A stretch of 64,000 bases of DNA. It comes from Amblyornis subalaris (Eukaryota > Chordata > Aves > Passeriformes > Ptilonorhynchidae). This document shows positions 27,495-41,149 of the stretch, in pieces (position 1 is the first letter of the stretch; every line of letters begins with the position of its first letter). The stretch spans positions 310,001-374,000 of the forward strand of contig JACAXG010000050.1 in assembly GCA_018881555.1 (NCBI GenBank). Direction: 5' to 3'. The position numbers and the translations under genes are program-made. The notes beneath the pieces were generated by a model. It was not told the origin of the DNA, searched no databases, and saw only the letters and a list, made by a program, of their open reading frames with translations.

Positions 27495-30400
27495 AAACGT
27501 TACATTTTTGGAATATGTTCATTTACTGAAAGTTGTTACCAATGATCTCTGTGTACAGATTGAAGACTGACATTTTAACTGCTTGTGACATTTCTATACA
27601 TCTACTCTCCGTGTTTCCAGATTTGTGTCTGCAACTCAAATGGTGAGGGAAAGTTGACAACGCGGTAGAAGGCAAAGTGTCTCTTTATTCTTGGAATTCA
27701 CCCACAAGAACGCCTCCTCTAAAAATAAAATCACTGGAGAGAAAAGAGAAGGGGAGGAGGAGGGTAAAAAAACATTGTTTCGTTCATCAATTCAAAATAT
27801 ATAGTGACATTTATGCAGCATATAAGTATAAATATCTTAAGATTTATTATGTATACCACATCAAAACATGTTAGGAAGTATTTTTGCTATGTCATGAGTT
27901 TCATGAACTCTTGTTCTTTATTTGGATTAACAGTCTCATGTACCAATGGAGGCAGCTGGAAGAATGATTACAAGAAAAAATGAGAACCTATGAAAGAATA
28001 GGAATCTTAAAAAGAAAGGAAATACAAGAGCTGAATCTAGAAATGTATGAAACTGATTTTAGAAAAAAATTCTAAAGAATTTAAAAGAAACTATGTGAAA
28101 GAAAGTTGACATGTAAATCTTGCTGAACTGCTAATACCAAGTCCTAAACCTGAACCAATCTTTAGATTCATTTGCAGTGTTTTTTTGTTTTCTAGTTTAA
28201 CTAATTTAGTTGCTTTAGTTGCTTAGTTGTTTTCCTGCTCAGAGGAAAGCAACAGAACATTTGCCCCATTATATTATTTGCTCCCCTCTACATTTACTTT
28301 ATAGCATATCTCTATAGGATGTCTCCTCTTACTCATTTTCTCTCTAAATGAGACAATATTTCAATTTCCTTCCATAGAGTAGCTTTTCTGATAACACTTC
28401 TTATCAGTTTGTGAACCTTTTATTGCTGTCACTTCCTTTTCTGAGATAGAATGATAAGAAGTGCGGCAAATATTCTGAAGAGGAATCTATAATTGATCTT
28501 CATAATGACAGTATCAATTTCTTTGTGCTGTTTTCTAGCTTATTTTTCACATCTTGTTCTTTCAAGCAATGCTTTGGACTTGAACAATTATTAGAGCAGA
28601 AGACAGGAACAGCTCAAATTTCCTTTCTGTTGTACAACAGCCTGATTTTTTCAATTACTCAATTAACTGTCAGCTCTATACCCTTCTTCCAAGCATTCTG
28701 ACCTCTCTGAAAGTGTTCAGAGCTTTCTCTAGTTATTTACAGTTCAAATGTTTGCTCCTCAAATATCTATGCTGAAGTTGTCCATCCTGCATCACAAGAT
28801 GCATGCAAATCTCCTTTCTCCCAGTAGCTCCCATACAGTGAGTCGCATCTCTTAACTTTCCAAAAATCATTTTTAAAAATGAAAACCAAAAACTAGAACA
28901 AAAACAAGGACGTGAGACTTTAGATTCACTTTCCATTATAACACTCTGAGGGGATACAAATGCATCAGCTCAACTTCTTTTTTCTAAGTTCTTTCACTGG
29001 CTATGAGAAGGAGAGGGAACTTGCCATCAAATGTTCTGAAATATTCAAAATATTATTTATACATGCTAATAAAAGATAACGTTTGAAAGCAATAGTCCCA
29101 AACACATCCTCCTTCCCTTTAATCTGGAAACCAGTACCCAGAGACCAACATTAGCTATGCCAAAGGAAAGCCTATGTGCCTTGTCTTGTGCATATTTTCC
29201 CACCATCAAGCCACCTGCAGCTTTCCCTGGTACCTAATCAAGCCCTCTCTTGAGGTGTTAATGCCTTTATAATGTGATGCTGCTACTCTCTTTTCCCCTC
29301 TTACTTCCCTTCTCATTTGTGCAGTCTTTCACCCTCAGTAGCCCTCAGCTCCTCGTCCCCAGCTCTCTTGTCCCAGTGCAGGTCACCCACCTTCTCCATG
29401 AGCAAGTTGCACTGCCTTTTGTCCCCTTCNCCCTGGGGATAAAAGTGTCTGGGGAAGGGGATCATGCCTGCACCCTCTCCCCTCCATCACTCCTGCCGAC
29501 CTTGGTCCAGACTGTGTCCTGATCTTGGCATGAACCCACCTGCAGGTATCACCCCAAGAGGAGCTTAGCTCTTTTCATTTGTACAACCATTTTAGCCTTT
29601 TGCTTCTCCAAGATTTCCTCATTCAGAAAGTGCACACAGCTACCACAATTAGCAATGCTTTGCTGTAGCCTTTTGCAATTCGTTGCATCCACTGCCTTTT
29701 CAAATAACACTTGCTGTTCTTTCTCCAGGTAGGGTATATAATTCTCTTAGAAGAAATCAGGGCAAATTTATGCTGTTTGCTGCTTACAACTCTATCATTT
29801 TGTGTTTATATTTAAGGGCTATTCTGTTGTCATTTTCCTTACAGAGTGGAATTTTATAAATACATAAATATATTAAATATGTTTGTTGTGAAGTGTTGCC
29901 TACATTTCCTCACATGCTGGAGCACCTCTTGATTAAATGACTCATACAGATCAATGACTCAAAGGCACTTTATATGCAGATATATTCTGTGTTTATCCTG
30001 CAGACCACCCACTGCCTGCAAATACAATTATAATTTCACAATTGGAAGAGAGCTGGAGAGATGCAGGAGTGTGTGTGCCTCGCTTGCTGTGTACGTCTGC
30101 ATGGATGTATAAAATGCACATGTGCATACTCACTGAGGGTGAAAAATAAAGGAAAGGAAGTGAAATAAAATGTCCTGGGTAGTATGACTGCAACACGTTC
30201 AAAATGTAGCATATTGGCACCGAGTGCACTGCAAANGGCTGTGGAAGTCTCCATTAAGTGCAAGGCTAATGGTGCTCCAAACCTTCTGCTCTGGTTTGCC
30301 TGGCTTTGGTGGAGCATTTAAAGCACAGCGCTCAGGGAATGGGATGGGGGAAGGGTGGTGCGGTGGTTCTTCCTCACCCACAAGCACAATTTTGTATCAC

Positions 30401-33400
30401 TTCATATCTTTTACGCAATTAAGATTAATTGAGGGAATAATTGCAAGGGATTAAATAATAGCATTATATTNGGCAGGAATGTATTTTTCCAGGCTTTCAA
30501 AAGTAAGGCAATACATGACCAGCAAAATAATATAATTAGAAAAAATAATTTTGAAAGAAGACACCTTGCTGTGATGTGATTTGTAGCAACAGCTATGATA
30601 CAGTCACAATGACTAAGTGTTTGCAGTGCTAGTAGGTGTTTACTCACATACAGAGATGGCTGTGAATTTTTCATCAAAATATCTTTTGAACTAATCATGC
30701 TGATTTTGTCCAAATCAAAGTTTAATTTTCTTGAAAAAAAATTGAATATGGCATAAATTTTCTGTGCTTTGTGAAAGGTCATAATAACTTATTAGTAAAA
30801 TGCTCTCTACTGTTCTGGTGCCTCATTTTCTCTTAAATGTAAAAGTAATTTGTATTCACATTGCCATTAAAGCTGAACATTGGATTATACAAGAGAATAA
30901 AAAGGATGTGCTTGGTCTGAAAAAATAAGATAAAATGTTTCAACAAGGTAGTAGCTCTCTTTAGCCATGTTAATACAATTGAAGTAGAACATCCTAACAG
31001 CATTAATAAGCACTAGTATTATGCTAGTGACTGCAATTTCTGACAGTGGAAAACAATGAAATGAGAGACGTGACTTAGAAGATTGGAAACAATTTTGAAT
31101 TTTTCCAAACGAGTCAAAATCCAAGGTAGTAAGTGGTTTGATTTTCAGTTCATGTCATTTGGATAATTATTTTCCTATTTTTCCAACTAACCACCTTTAA
31201 AGTTAGAGGTCTGCAGTGGACTCGTGGTGGGGACACCATGACCTACCTGCACATGTCCACACCAGTGGAGAACCTTACTTAGGGTCTGGAACTGGAGCTT
31301 TTGTTTTCCTGTCATGGGCCTTTCCATTTTCATCCAGTTGTCTATTTAAATCAGGTGCTGAGGCTACAAAAATAACCCTAAGCACTTCTTTTCCACCAAA
31401 AAATCCCCTAACAAAGAACAGCTGATGGAGTGCACGCAATGGATATTTTTTTATAGGATTTTGTGGTCCCTTTCCATTTATTTTCAGCTATTTGAAAACG
31501 CAATGTAGATATCATGATCGTGGTTTTAGAACAATGTATCTGGTATTTTTTAAAGGATGAAAAAGTGATATATGCTTATATTTATGAAGACTACTGTCTT
31601 AATTTCACAGAAGTTAGCATAACTATTCAAGATTGAGGTTTCAGACATATAAGGTTAGAAGGAATCTTCCAAAGTATTTAAGATAATTTAGATGTGCAGT
31701 GAAAAAATGCACATTTTCTGCAAACAGCCTGTTAACATTGAAGTTCTAGTGCCTGACAAATTCCAACAGCATCTTTTTTCCCTTTTTTAAGTAAAGATTC
31801 ACTCATTCAAGTCATTTATGGCAGTGTCTGGAGAAGATGAGACGCAGTGATTCCAGTGAAACCCTGTGTGTTGTGTCAAGTCTACTGCCTGCTGTGCCTC
31901 ATCAACCACAGCATTCGTCTCACATCTTATGCATTGTGTCATTGGAAAGGGAAAATATTTTCTCTTCTGTTTCCCCGGTTTATAGTGTCAGTGCATCACT
32001 GTATCACTCAGAGTATGACACAGACTCCTCTCCAGCAAAGGTAATGAAGTGAGATCACCCACATCATGATTTTTGGGAGTTAAATCTGGATGCCTTAGTA
32101 ATAAGTCAAGCATGCCAGCTGTTTGCCAGCAACATTATTTAAACCTCATTTAACATGCTACAAGGGTTCTGCCAAGAGGGTAGTCAAAATATAAATGAGC
32201 ATCTTGAACTGAGAGGCTTCCCAAGGATGGGCAATTAAAAGTCTGCCATCTTCATAAAGGGAACAACATAGGTCGTGGTGGCAAAACATTCTCCCCACTG
32301 TGCTGAATTGGTGTGTTTCAGCCTTGGACTGCACNGATCGCCCACAGGGGTGCAAGGAGAAGCAATTTTTCATGCTTATCTTGCAAGTCCTGACTGTGAC
32401 CATGGATTTCAGTTAATGTGGGGCACTGGAAACTGTTTATTTACACAGGCATGCTTTCTGATAAGCTATCTCCATCTTTTTCATCTTTGTTGCATCACAT
32501 TGAGGCAAAATATTGCAAAGCCCAAACAGAATTAATTGCTGCAGAAATAGCTATTGACAATGTGAAATAGCTATTTCTGTGAAAATGTATTCATGTTGAA
32601 ACTCCCCAGCAAAGGAGTAATTTACCTGACTAATACTGGTTATTGCTCTGCTTTCTCTTTCTTCTGTGAAGCCTGTGTCCTTAAACCCTGCTGAAATGTA
32701 GCAAAACCACCACTGATCAATCATGGTCATGCATGATACTTTTCAGAGAGCTTTCTTGCACTCCTGACTAGCTTTATCTAGACTTAAATTGGATGCTGCA
32801 TGCAAAAAATTACATACTATATTTAATCAGTCTCCTGAAACATCTAGTCCTATTCAAGAGCTTCCTTCACATGCAGTTATTAAAATATGCTGTGGTGTAA
32901 AAGTGTCCCCTTCCTACATGACAGCCCACACCATGAGGCTACCAAGAAATTTTCTGATTTTTTTCCCAACATGCAAAACCACCTTTCACTTTGGCAAGAA
33001 CTGCTGAGAACTTCACCCAGAACTATCTGTGACCTGAAAAACCTGATGGCTGCTGCTTGCTGTGGTGTAAGAAATGATCATCATTTTCTAGACTAAATGC
33101 AAACAATAAAGTTCATAGGGAAGGTGAACCAAGCAGGTCCTTTAACCTCTTAAATTATATTTACTGTCTTAGTTGGCCTTAGAAGTGTTGCAGTCCTTCA
33201 GTCAGACTCTTCACTTGCATCAGCCTTGCTTTAAACATTTTTCTCTCTTCTGTTCCTCTGATGTCCTGATTAAGATTACAATGAAGAAAACATATAAATT
33301 ATTTTAACAAGATATTGTTTTGTATGTACCATCTTTCTGGTTTGTACTCTTTGTCCCAATCACTAGGTACAGGCATATTTGGCCTGGAAAAACAAATCAA

Positions 33401-33807
33401 AACAAAATTTTTCACTGATTACCTCTTGGGGTTTTTTACAGTGAAGTATAGGAGGAAAATAAGCTTGCAATTGCATCAATTTCTCTTGGCCTTTTTGGCA
33501 ATTTACGCTTGCACATTCTCAACTTTGAGCTTTCCTATGACTGCGAGCTCTTCCTCCAACACATTCCCGCATTGTACCCTAGGACTTTTTGTGATTCCCC
33601 AGCCAGGCTCATTTATTATACAGTGCTGTGTTTGATTGTACTTGACTTCAAATGTTCAGTTTGCATCCTCCAGTTCAGTTTTAGATCCACTGAAGGATCA
33701 GAAGCCTCTTTAATTAAAGCTTTACTTTGTACATGATTGGTGATGACAATAATTCAGGAATAATAATAGAAATCAGACAAAAGTGGCTATGATGGTTTTA
33801 AGTGCTT
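27495..33807. other. Non-coding single-copy stretch
   Basis: No gene is supported. A pyrimidine-rich, GC-richer patch at about 29270-29530 is open for 82 codons on the plus strand but looks compositional. The remaining frames (up to 123 codons, 30411-30782 minus) carry no domain. No further interspersed repeats were recognised with confidence. Confidence 0.6.
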
Positions 33808-34402
33808 GTGCTGGTTTTGGCTGGAATCAAGTTAACTTTCCTCGTAGTAACTGGTACGAGGTTATATTTTGTATTTGTGCTGGAAACAGTGTTGATAACA
33901 CAGGGATATTTTAGGTGTTGCTGACCAGGGCTTGCACAGCATCAAGGCCTTTCCTGCTTCTCACCCCCACCCCCCTCCCCCAGCAAGAAGGCTGGGGCAG
34001 CACAAGAAGTTGGGAGGGGACACAGCCACGACAGCTGACCCCACCTGACTCAAGGGATATTCCAGACCATATGACATCACGCTCAGCATGTAAAGCTGGA
34101 GGAAGAGAAAGTAAGGGGGACTTATTTAGAGGGACAATGTTTGTCTCCCCAAGTAACTGCGATTTGGGACACAGCCCTGCTTCCCCGGGAGTACTGAGCA
34201 CCTGCCTGCTTGTGGGAAGTGGTGGATGAATTCCTTGTTTTGCTTTGCTTGCATGCATGGCTGTTGCTTTACCTATTAAACTGTCTTTATCTCAATCCAC
34301 AGGTTATCTCACTTTTACCCTTCTCTTCTCCCCCTCATCCCATTGGAGGGGAGTGAGCAAGTGGCTGTGTGGGGCATAGCTGCTGTCCAGAAACTGACCA
34401 CA
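33808..34402 (+). mobile_element. Near-complete solo ERV LTR, plus strand
   Basis: About 595 bases form a full-looking LTR. It opens with GTGCTGGTTTTGGCTGG and 'atcaagttaactttcc', passes through AAACAGTGTTGATAA (about 33885) and 'cagcatcaaggcctttcctg', has a C-rich block (33964-33980), an ATTAAA polyadenylation signal at about 34276 followed by 'ctgtctttatctcaatcc', and ends in 'aaactgaccaca'. The word GTGCTT stands directly before it (33802-33807) and again at 34406-34411, a candidate target-site duplication, though a few bases lie between the inferred end and the right copy. No internal retroviral genes flank it, so it is a solo LTR. Open frames inside it on both strands are shadows. LTRs of this type can act as promoters or polyadenylation sites; whether this one does cannot be seen here. 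Confidence 0.87.
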
Positions 34403-37400
34403 ATGGTGCTTCTTAAAACAGTTACATTTTCAGCTAAAAACGCAAGAAAAAAATCTTTCTTTGTGGCATTAATCAGTCTTGAACTGTCCCCAAGATGAAA
34501 TGCACTTTTCATTTGGGATGTATAGTTTCTTCCAAAGCATTAGCAATTTGGCTGGCTAACCACTACATTCCTCCTACCGAATTATTAATTATACAATTTA
34601 TCAAAGCAAGTAGTCAGATAAATGGTTTGTCCTGTCTCCTTTGCCTTTTTTCTGTCTCAAATCATCTTCCCACTCACATAGAAGGATGAACATCACAACA
34701 TATTCTTCTTCAACCTTAACCTGAAAGAATTTGGGGTTTGGTGTTCATGACGTAAGGGTGGGAGGAAGGAGTGAGCTTTTGGGGCAGCCTTTACATGGAA
34801 AGGTAATGTGGGCTACAGTGCTGTTAACTATCATAAATCTGAATTTTCTCATAGGAGGAAAGCCTGTAGGGTGTTTTGGAGGGAGGCATACTTGATCATC
34901 ATTTTTTCTGTACTGTTGTGATACTCATTTCTCTACCACTACCAACTCATTTGACCCTGGTGAACAGGTGTAATAAGCTTTTCAGTAATTAAGTTACTAA
35001 CAATTTAAAAATAAAAATTGATACTTTGGTTCTTATTCAGCAGTCAGAAAACCATTCCTCTTCTAAAACAAAGAGACCTAGACATATCACTTCTCGATTG
35101 AACAGCAGAACTCTGGCCCCTAGGAGTCTCAGAACTCCTTCCAGTGTCCATTACTAATAACACTTTTCTACAATCCATTCTGTCTTAAATTCTTCTGCTG
35201 NTTGTTCAAAATCATGCAAATCACACACAGCTCAAAGTGAAGTTTAAATCTTTGCCTTTGTCCTCATGTACAGCTACAACCTATCAAATTTGTTCAGCTT
35301 TCATAGAGGAAATGAAGAATTATTCTTTTTGTTTGCTATCCTTTTTTTCATTATTCTCCTTAGAAAAATAATTATTTCCCTATGGCCTTCAAAAAAACTT
35401 CATAAAGTAGTTCTGTGAGTTCAGCAGAAATTCAGCTCTTAATAGTTCCTTCTGGGCCAAGGAATAAGTAATGAACATAAGCCCGCTACACCTCTTCTTG
35501 ATTAAGAGCGTGTTTGGGAAAGTGGAAAATATAGTCTGTCTTGCTAGAAATACTGTGATTCCACACCAGCTCTGGGTTTTAACTTTGATCTGATTATTAT
35601 AAAAAGTGTATCTGAGTAAGTGAGGAATTTTCCAAGTGCTTTCTCTTCTTATGCTGGATCGAGCACAGAGTGACACTTTCTGAGACCTATGTCTTGCTGC
35701 GCCCGAAGCTCAGCCCTGATGACATGACCACCTCCAGCTACGCCACACACTGACTTCACCTAATGAACCCATCCCCTCACTCCTAACAATAAAGGTGATA
35801 TGATTGTGTGCCTTTTGCTCCTTAAATCTTCTCTGTCAAATTGATTTGTACTAGAAAAGACCTACTGGAGGAGGTGTCTAAGCTAGCTATGTCTCCTTGG
35901 CAGATATCTGGATGCTAACATGTGCCATTGAGCAGTATGGCTCCCAATTTTAATGTTTCTTTGGCTTTGATCCCTTTCTGGAACATGGGTTGTACCAACA
36001 GCATTGTCACTTCAAATTTCTCCAGTGAGAAAACGAAGCACCTGCTGGGTCTCCAGAAGCTGCAATGAGATGATGATGGTGTTTCTACCTAACAGCTGAT
36101 GATCCTCCCCTGCCACAGTGAAAATTGCAGCAAAGTATGAAATCATCTCTGTAGCTGACAGAACAAAACATATCCAAAAATGTTTGTGTGGGAACAGATA
36201 GGTTCATTGTGATCAAACATTTCTAGATGGAGAATTCTCAATGTAATTTTCCACGGAAAAAATATTTAGGCGGCAGAAAGAACTCAGAATAGGTTATAAT
36301 AAATCTTCCAGGCTATTCAAGGTTTTCATATCACGCAACAGTTCTTGATTTACAAAATTTTATGAAATATTTTTATTTTAAATTGATATGGTTGTATTGG
36401 TTGCAATGAAATGACATGGGCATCTTGTATTTTACTTGTATACCTTTGTTATCAGTTAACCCTGCATTAGGACCACATCTTTTTGGGTACAGGTGACATC
36501 AAAGAGAAAATAGACAGGTTAGGGGGTGAAAATTTAGTTTTCAAAGCCTTGAAGGGCTCTTTAAGCTGTCTCTACACTAAAAAAAAGTAGTACTTCAGTC
36601 ACACTCCACTCATCAGTGGTTTCTGCTGGCTGATGGAAGCTGTTCAACATGCAACATGATGAGTCGTTCTTTTGTGTAGAAGATCACTCTCCATTTTCTA
36701 AGAGAAGTATGGAGTGGGTTCGTGTTCTGGCTGCAGACACATAAATGTAGGTGGGATGACATTTGCTATAGCATCCCCCAATAAGCAGTAGTCAAGGCTG
36801 CATAGAATTTTCTGAGTTATTTTGAGAGAGAAGAGTTGCCTTTCAAGTGAAGGATTTAGAGTCTGTATGATATCTGCTTTCTGTCTTTGGAGACAGTGTA
36901 TGAGTGCAGAATGAGAAAAAAAATTATGCTCACATAATGATTTTGTCAGGTTAATTTGATCCAATCCAACATGAGATTTCTAATTTCAATTTAGATTTTA
37001 TTATTTTGACAAAGATGCTGCATATGTAGGGCAAAAATAATAACTATGTTATATGACCTGCCAGACTGAACTGATGGAAGTGATAAATTCTGAGTCTGAA
37101 GCCACTATAATTTTAATTAAAGCTGAGAACTCTGATTCTGTCTGGCCACATTACTAAATTCACTGTCTTATTGTTAAATGATTTTTGCAATTAAAAGATA
37201 AGAAAGTTGTCATATGAATTTGTTTCATTTTAGTATGCTTTCAAATCTGTTGGTAACATTCAAATGTTGCTCTTAAATACCTAAGTTGTTTCAAAGTTGA
37301 GTTAATTTAAGGGGATTTTTTTTAAAAGTGTACTTATTATTCCTCATGTTATTATTTTCTTGCTACTGGTGGAAGAACTGATTGTTTTCTTTAGTTGAAT

Positions 37401-39164
37401 ATTGACCAGAAGAGCATCTGCAATTATAATCACCTAGTGTGCTTTCTCCAGAATGAATATTTATAGATTAAAAAAAAAAAAAAAAAAATCCTATTCCTGT
37501 TACACTGTTGGTCTAACTTGATGGACTCATCTACAGCCATTTTTATTCCTTCACTGTCACAATGGGAGCCTAATGGACCGTGCCTACTGATAGCATTTTA
37601 CATTATTCCTGTGCTGTGTCTTCTGGTTCAGGGAGGCGAGTAAAGTCCTACTGCTACTGACAGGTACTGCCTAAGAAGTGTGCTGGAACAGTGCAGAGGT
37701 TTCTTTTCTTTCAGTACAAGGCCTTAGGAAGTATTTTTACATATTGCCCCTTGGAAATGGAGACNTGGCAGCTTTTGGTTGATCTGGTGGGGAATATAAC
37801 AGCATTAGAAGCAGCTCAAGATTTTAATTCATTTTGCTCTTCTCTAATCTTTACCTTCAAGTGGTACTACCTGGAGAGCCTCAAGTCTTTCTTGCTGAGC
37901 CAGTGTTTTAAAGGTCGAGGGACCAAATTTGACTTGCAGTTGAAGCAAGCAAGGGACTCTCAGCTGGGGATGCACAGAACTGCCAGGGGCTTTTCAGAGC
38001 TCAAGGGGAAGGTGGATGTTTGAGTGTACATAGTTGGCATCACAGATTTCTGATTACTCATGTCAGCCCACAGGTCACATGTAGATGCTACAGTTGCCTC
38101 AGTTCTCCACTATCTACTACAGCTCCTGGAATAGGCCATGTTCAATAAATTATAAAGCAAAACTGAGAAGCAAGCCATCTGCCAGCTCTTTTTTCCACCC
38201 AATCCCATTTGGTTCAGTTTAAATACTTTACAGAATTCAATTTCTGTGAAGGTTAGAAAGAAAACCAGCAAGTCTCTTACCTAGAAGGCAGATAAAGATT
38301 TGAAAGAACTAAGGACCTACTCAGCAAGTGCTGGTTTCCTCTTACCCTGAGATGTCAAGGTCTGTGTTCTGGGATTGGGACGGGAGACCTCAGGATTTCA
38401 GAGTGAATTCTGAAACATGGGGCACAGGAGGGATCTCTCCATAACCCCCATGCAATCACCTTCATTCCTTTCCTTCCAGAGTTTTTGAGATCTGGTTTTC
38501 TTGCTCTTGCTTGTTGTCAGCTCTGTGCTTGCTCAATAAAGAAAGGTACTGGCCAACTGGAAAAAAATGAAAGGATGGAATGAAACAAAAGATGTCCTAA
38601 ATGTATATGCCTTGATTAAGGCTGGCTGAGGAGAGTGTGATGGCAAAAGCGTGATGGTCTATAAATAGACGAAGGATGGAGTTTAAAGACAGTGTTGGGA
38701 TAACAGAAGACATCTTTTATGAAATACCAGGATTTTATCATCAAAGTATTGAGATATGTTTATAAATGTTTAAAAATAATGGTCTATTGGTAGACTCTTT
38801 CTCTCTTTCCCCTTATCTTCCATGTTTCCAAAATACTGAAAAAGGGATAAACCAATCTTTTGTATAGATTATGTAATTACACGCTAAAGCAGCATTTGAA
38901 AATATTACAGCTAATACCTAAAAAAGATGCTCTTAAATGTAAAATGTGTCCAGAAAATGAAGATGATCAGAATCAGAGCTAGAAACGGCTGAAGTCATGA
39001 TCAGTTATCAATTAAATGCCCTTGTCAGCAAGGAGTGGGACACAATCACTGCCCTTGTTAGAAGGGATGCTCAAGAGGGAACATGGATCAATGAATTCAC
39101 ACCTAGGGTGTATATCCTGTGCATTTCTCCTTGGGAGAAGTTCACAGGAGCCAGGTATGGATTT
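34403..39164. other. Non-coding single-copy stretch
   Basis: No gene is supported. Open frames reach 110 codons (37691-38023, plus) without domains. A 19-base A run lies at 37470-37488; the sequence upstream of it is AT-rich and not recognisable as a retroposed transcript. Confidence 0.65.
37470..37488 (+). repeat. Poly-A run, 19 bases
   Basis: Nineteen consecutive A bases follow 'atttatagatt'. I looked for a processed transcript upstream and saw none, so this is listed as a simple homopolymer and not as a retroposition tail. Confidence 0.85.
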
Positions 39165-39900
39165 TTAAATAATTTCTAGGGAAAAATTCTTGGCAGTGAC
39201 TCCCAGAACTACTTTTGATCTGCAACCAATGCAGCCAAGCCTATCAAACGGGATTGCACAGCCGTATTCCTCCTTATGCTTTTGGGTTTTACCACTGCAA
39301 ATCTTTCGTTTCTTTCTGAATCTTTCATTGCTTTCCACACAGTGTTGTAGTCCCAGCAGGAGGGACTGACACGATCCACTACAAAATCTGTGACCTGGAC
39401 CGAGTGTCTGGCAACGGCAGTTAACAACCTCCTTGAAGATGTTCTTTGTTTTAGTTTTGCCCGGAAGGACACCAGTTTCTGTGCTCTCAGGCTGTTCCAC
39501 ACCCCAAATCAAAGCACGGTGAAAGCTGATTAGGGCATTTGCTTGGAAGATGCGGTCTTGATCAAACGAAGCCTTTAACACATGTAGAAATCCTCTTAAA
39601 AGTAGGATCCATTGCTTGGACACTCTGAGGATGACAAACAAATCAAACTTCAGTCCCTAGCATCCTGTGCAAATGTTTTAGCCATTGTGTTCAGGCATAA
39701 AAAAGACACAATAATGTCTTTTTCTCCAGCAATCCTCTTCCAGGTCTCTGTAGGTTTGGGTTCATTGCTCCATCCATGGAGACAGCAGCTCTCAGGGCAT
39801 TAGTCACCGCTGAGACTTGGTACCTGTTGGCAGAAGTGCCTCCATGAATCTCTGAGCCAGGGGGTTTAATGCCCTTTTTGTAAAGCTCTGGATATTGTCT
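39165..39900 (-). other. Unidentified minus-strand open region, possible pseudogene
   Basis: On the minus strand a frame of 158 codons (39641-39165) overlaps a second frame of 97 codons (39502-39209) that reads to a stop with a protein-like composition (segments such as HSVQVTDFVVDRVSPSCW and VWKAMKDSERNERFAVV). Upstream, a third minus frame is open across about 39895-39720 (for example GIKPPGSEIHGGTSANRYQV). The region keeps more CpG dinucleotides than its flanks. Such a picture fits a coding sequence broken by frameshifts, that is, a decayed retrocopy, but I recognise no family and see no poly-A tail or splice sites. Chance open frames in a locally GC-richer patch remain a fair alternative. 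Confidence 0.25.
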
Positions 39901-41149
39901 TACTTAATTGAAGAAAGATTTTTGGATCAGAGTTTGGTATCTTCTGTGGAGGCCAATGATGTACTTTGGGGGCTGGATGTCTGGAAGTTGGCACTACAGT
40001 ATCCAACAATTAGAGGAAGAAAAAAAACAAAACCAAGCAACCAACCAAAAAATTATGACTATCTCCAGCAAAACAGAATTTCACAGAAGCTGAAAGTTTC
40101 AGAATCAGAATGTAAGGATGCCATATTTCAGATCCAGAAATACACGTTCTTAAAAGGAATACCATTTTCATGGTATTTCTAGATAGTTTATTGGTCATCA
40201 CTGACTCCTGTCTATTGATGACAGTGCTTGATTGACTCCTGTCTCTTGTGCCTGCTTTCAATCTCTCATACAAACAGAGCAAGTCTCCAGCAATACCCTT
40301 TACAGATGATTTCAGACATTTATTCTTTTTACCAAGAGCAGGTGAAACTCCCATATTCACCTCTCCACAGTTTAACAGGCTGTCATATTAAAAAAAAAAT
40401 AAAAAATATCCATACCACTAAAATTTAAGCACCAAACTTACATTCCTGAAATAAATTAGTACAATACACCCAACTTTGCAAAAATAAATTAAAATAAAAC
40501 AGTTCACCATATGGGATTCTGTCAAGATCTGTGGCTGTGGGTGTAGGCTAGTCATCCCAAGACACCTCTTTCTATCTGAATGTTTTTATTTTTAAAACAT
40601 ATAAAGGCTGAGCAGCAACAACAACAATAATAGTATTAGGACTAACTCAGTATTTTTCACAATGGGGTGCTTCTTATGCATCAGATATATATGAAGTCAG
40701 AGTAAAGAGAGGCAAGCGCATACACCCTCCTTCTGTTCCACTACATGTGCAAGGGCAAATACAGCTGAAATGACAAGATGAGTTTAAAAGACTTTTTCCC
40801 AGCTTTTGTGATTTTAATTGCAGGACATCATCTAGTAGGAATAATAAGGGCTAGAGAAGTTGTCTTATAATTTAAATATATATAGATCATAACTTTTATT
40901 TATTTTGCAGTTTATCCTTTAGACAGAGTACTTTTGGATAGTAAGCTTTAAAGGATGGAGAATCCTGTATTTTTGTAGGCAAATTAGTACAGTGTTTTTT
41001 ACCCTTGTTACAAAATTGCATATAATTTCTATTCTGAATTTGTCTAAATTCAATTTCCAGGCATTGGATTTCATTATCCTTATTTTACTAAATTAAAGAA
41101 GTCATTATAGGAAGTCTTCTCTCCACTGAAGTACTTCTGAAGGCCATGA
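39901..41149. other. Non-coding single-copy stretch
   Basis: No gene or repeat can be supported. Frames open on both strands at 39895-40360 have no domains, and one minus frame ends in a poly-phenylalanine tract produced by an A-rich plus strand near 40020. Confidence 0.6.

Noticed and set aside
27142..27522. 126-codon minus-strand frame of alternating Ile and Tyr
   Set aside because: It is the translation of the GATATA repeat with the N gap in the middle.
31640..31700. Short similarity to the 3' end of an old CR1 (aggttagaaggaatcttcc)
   Set aside because: Only about 25 bases fit and the neighbouring bases do not continue the element.
33911..34258. Frames of 104-115 codons on both strands
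   Set aside because: They lie inside the solo LTR and are by-products of its GC content.
37470..37488. A19 run as a possible retroposition tail
   Set aside because: The upstream sequence shows no transcript-like or open-frame structure, and no flanking duplication was seen.
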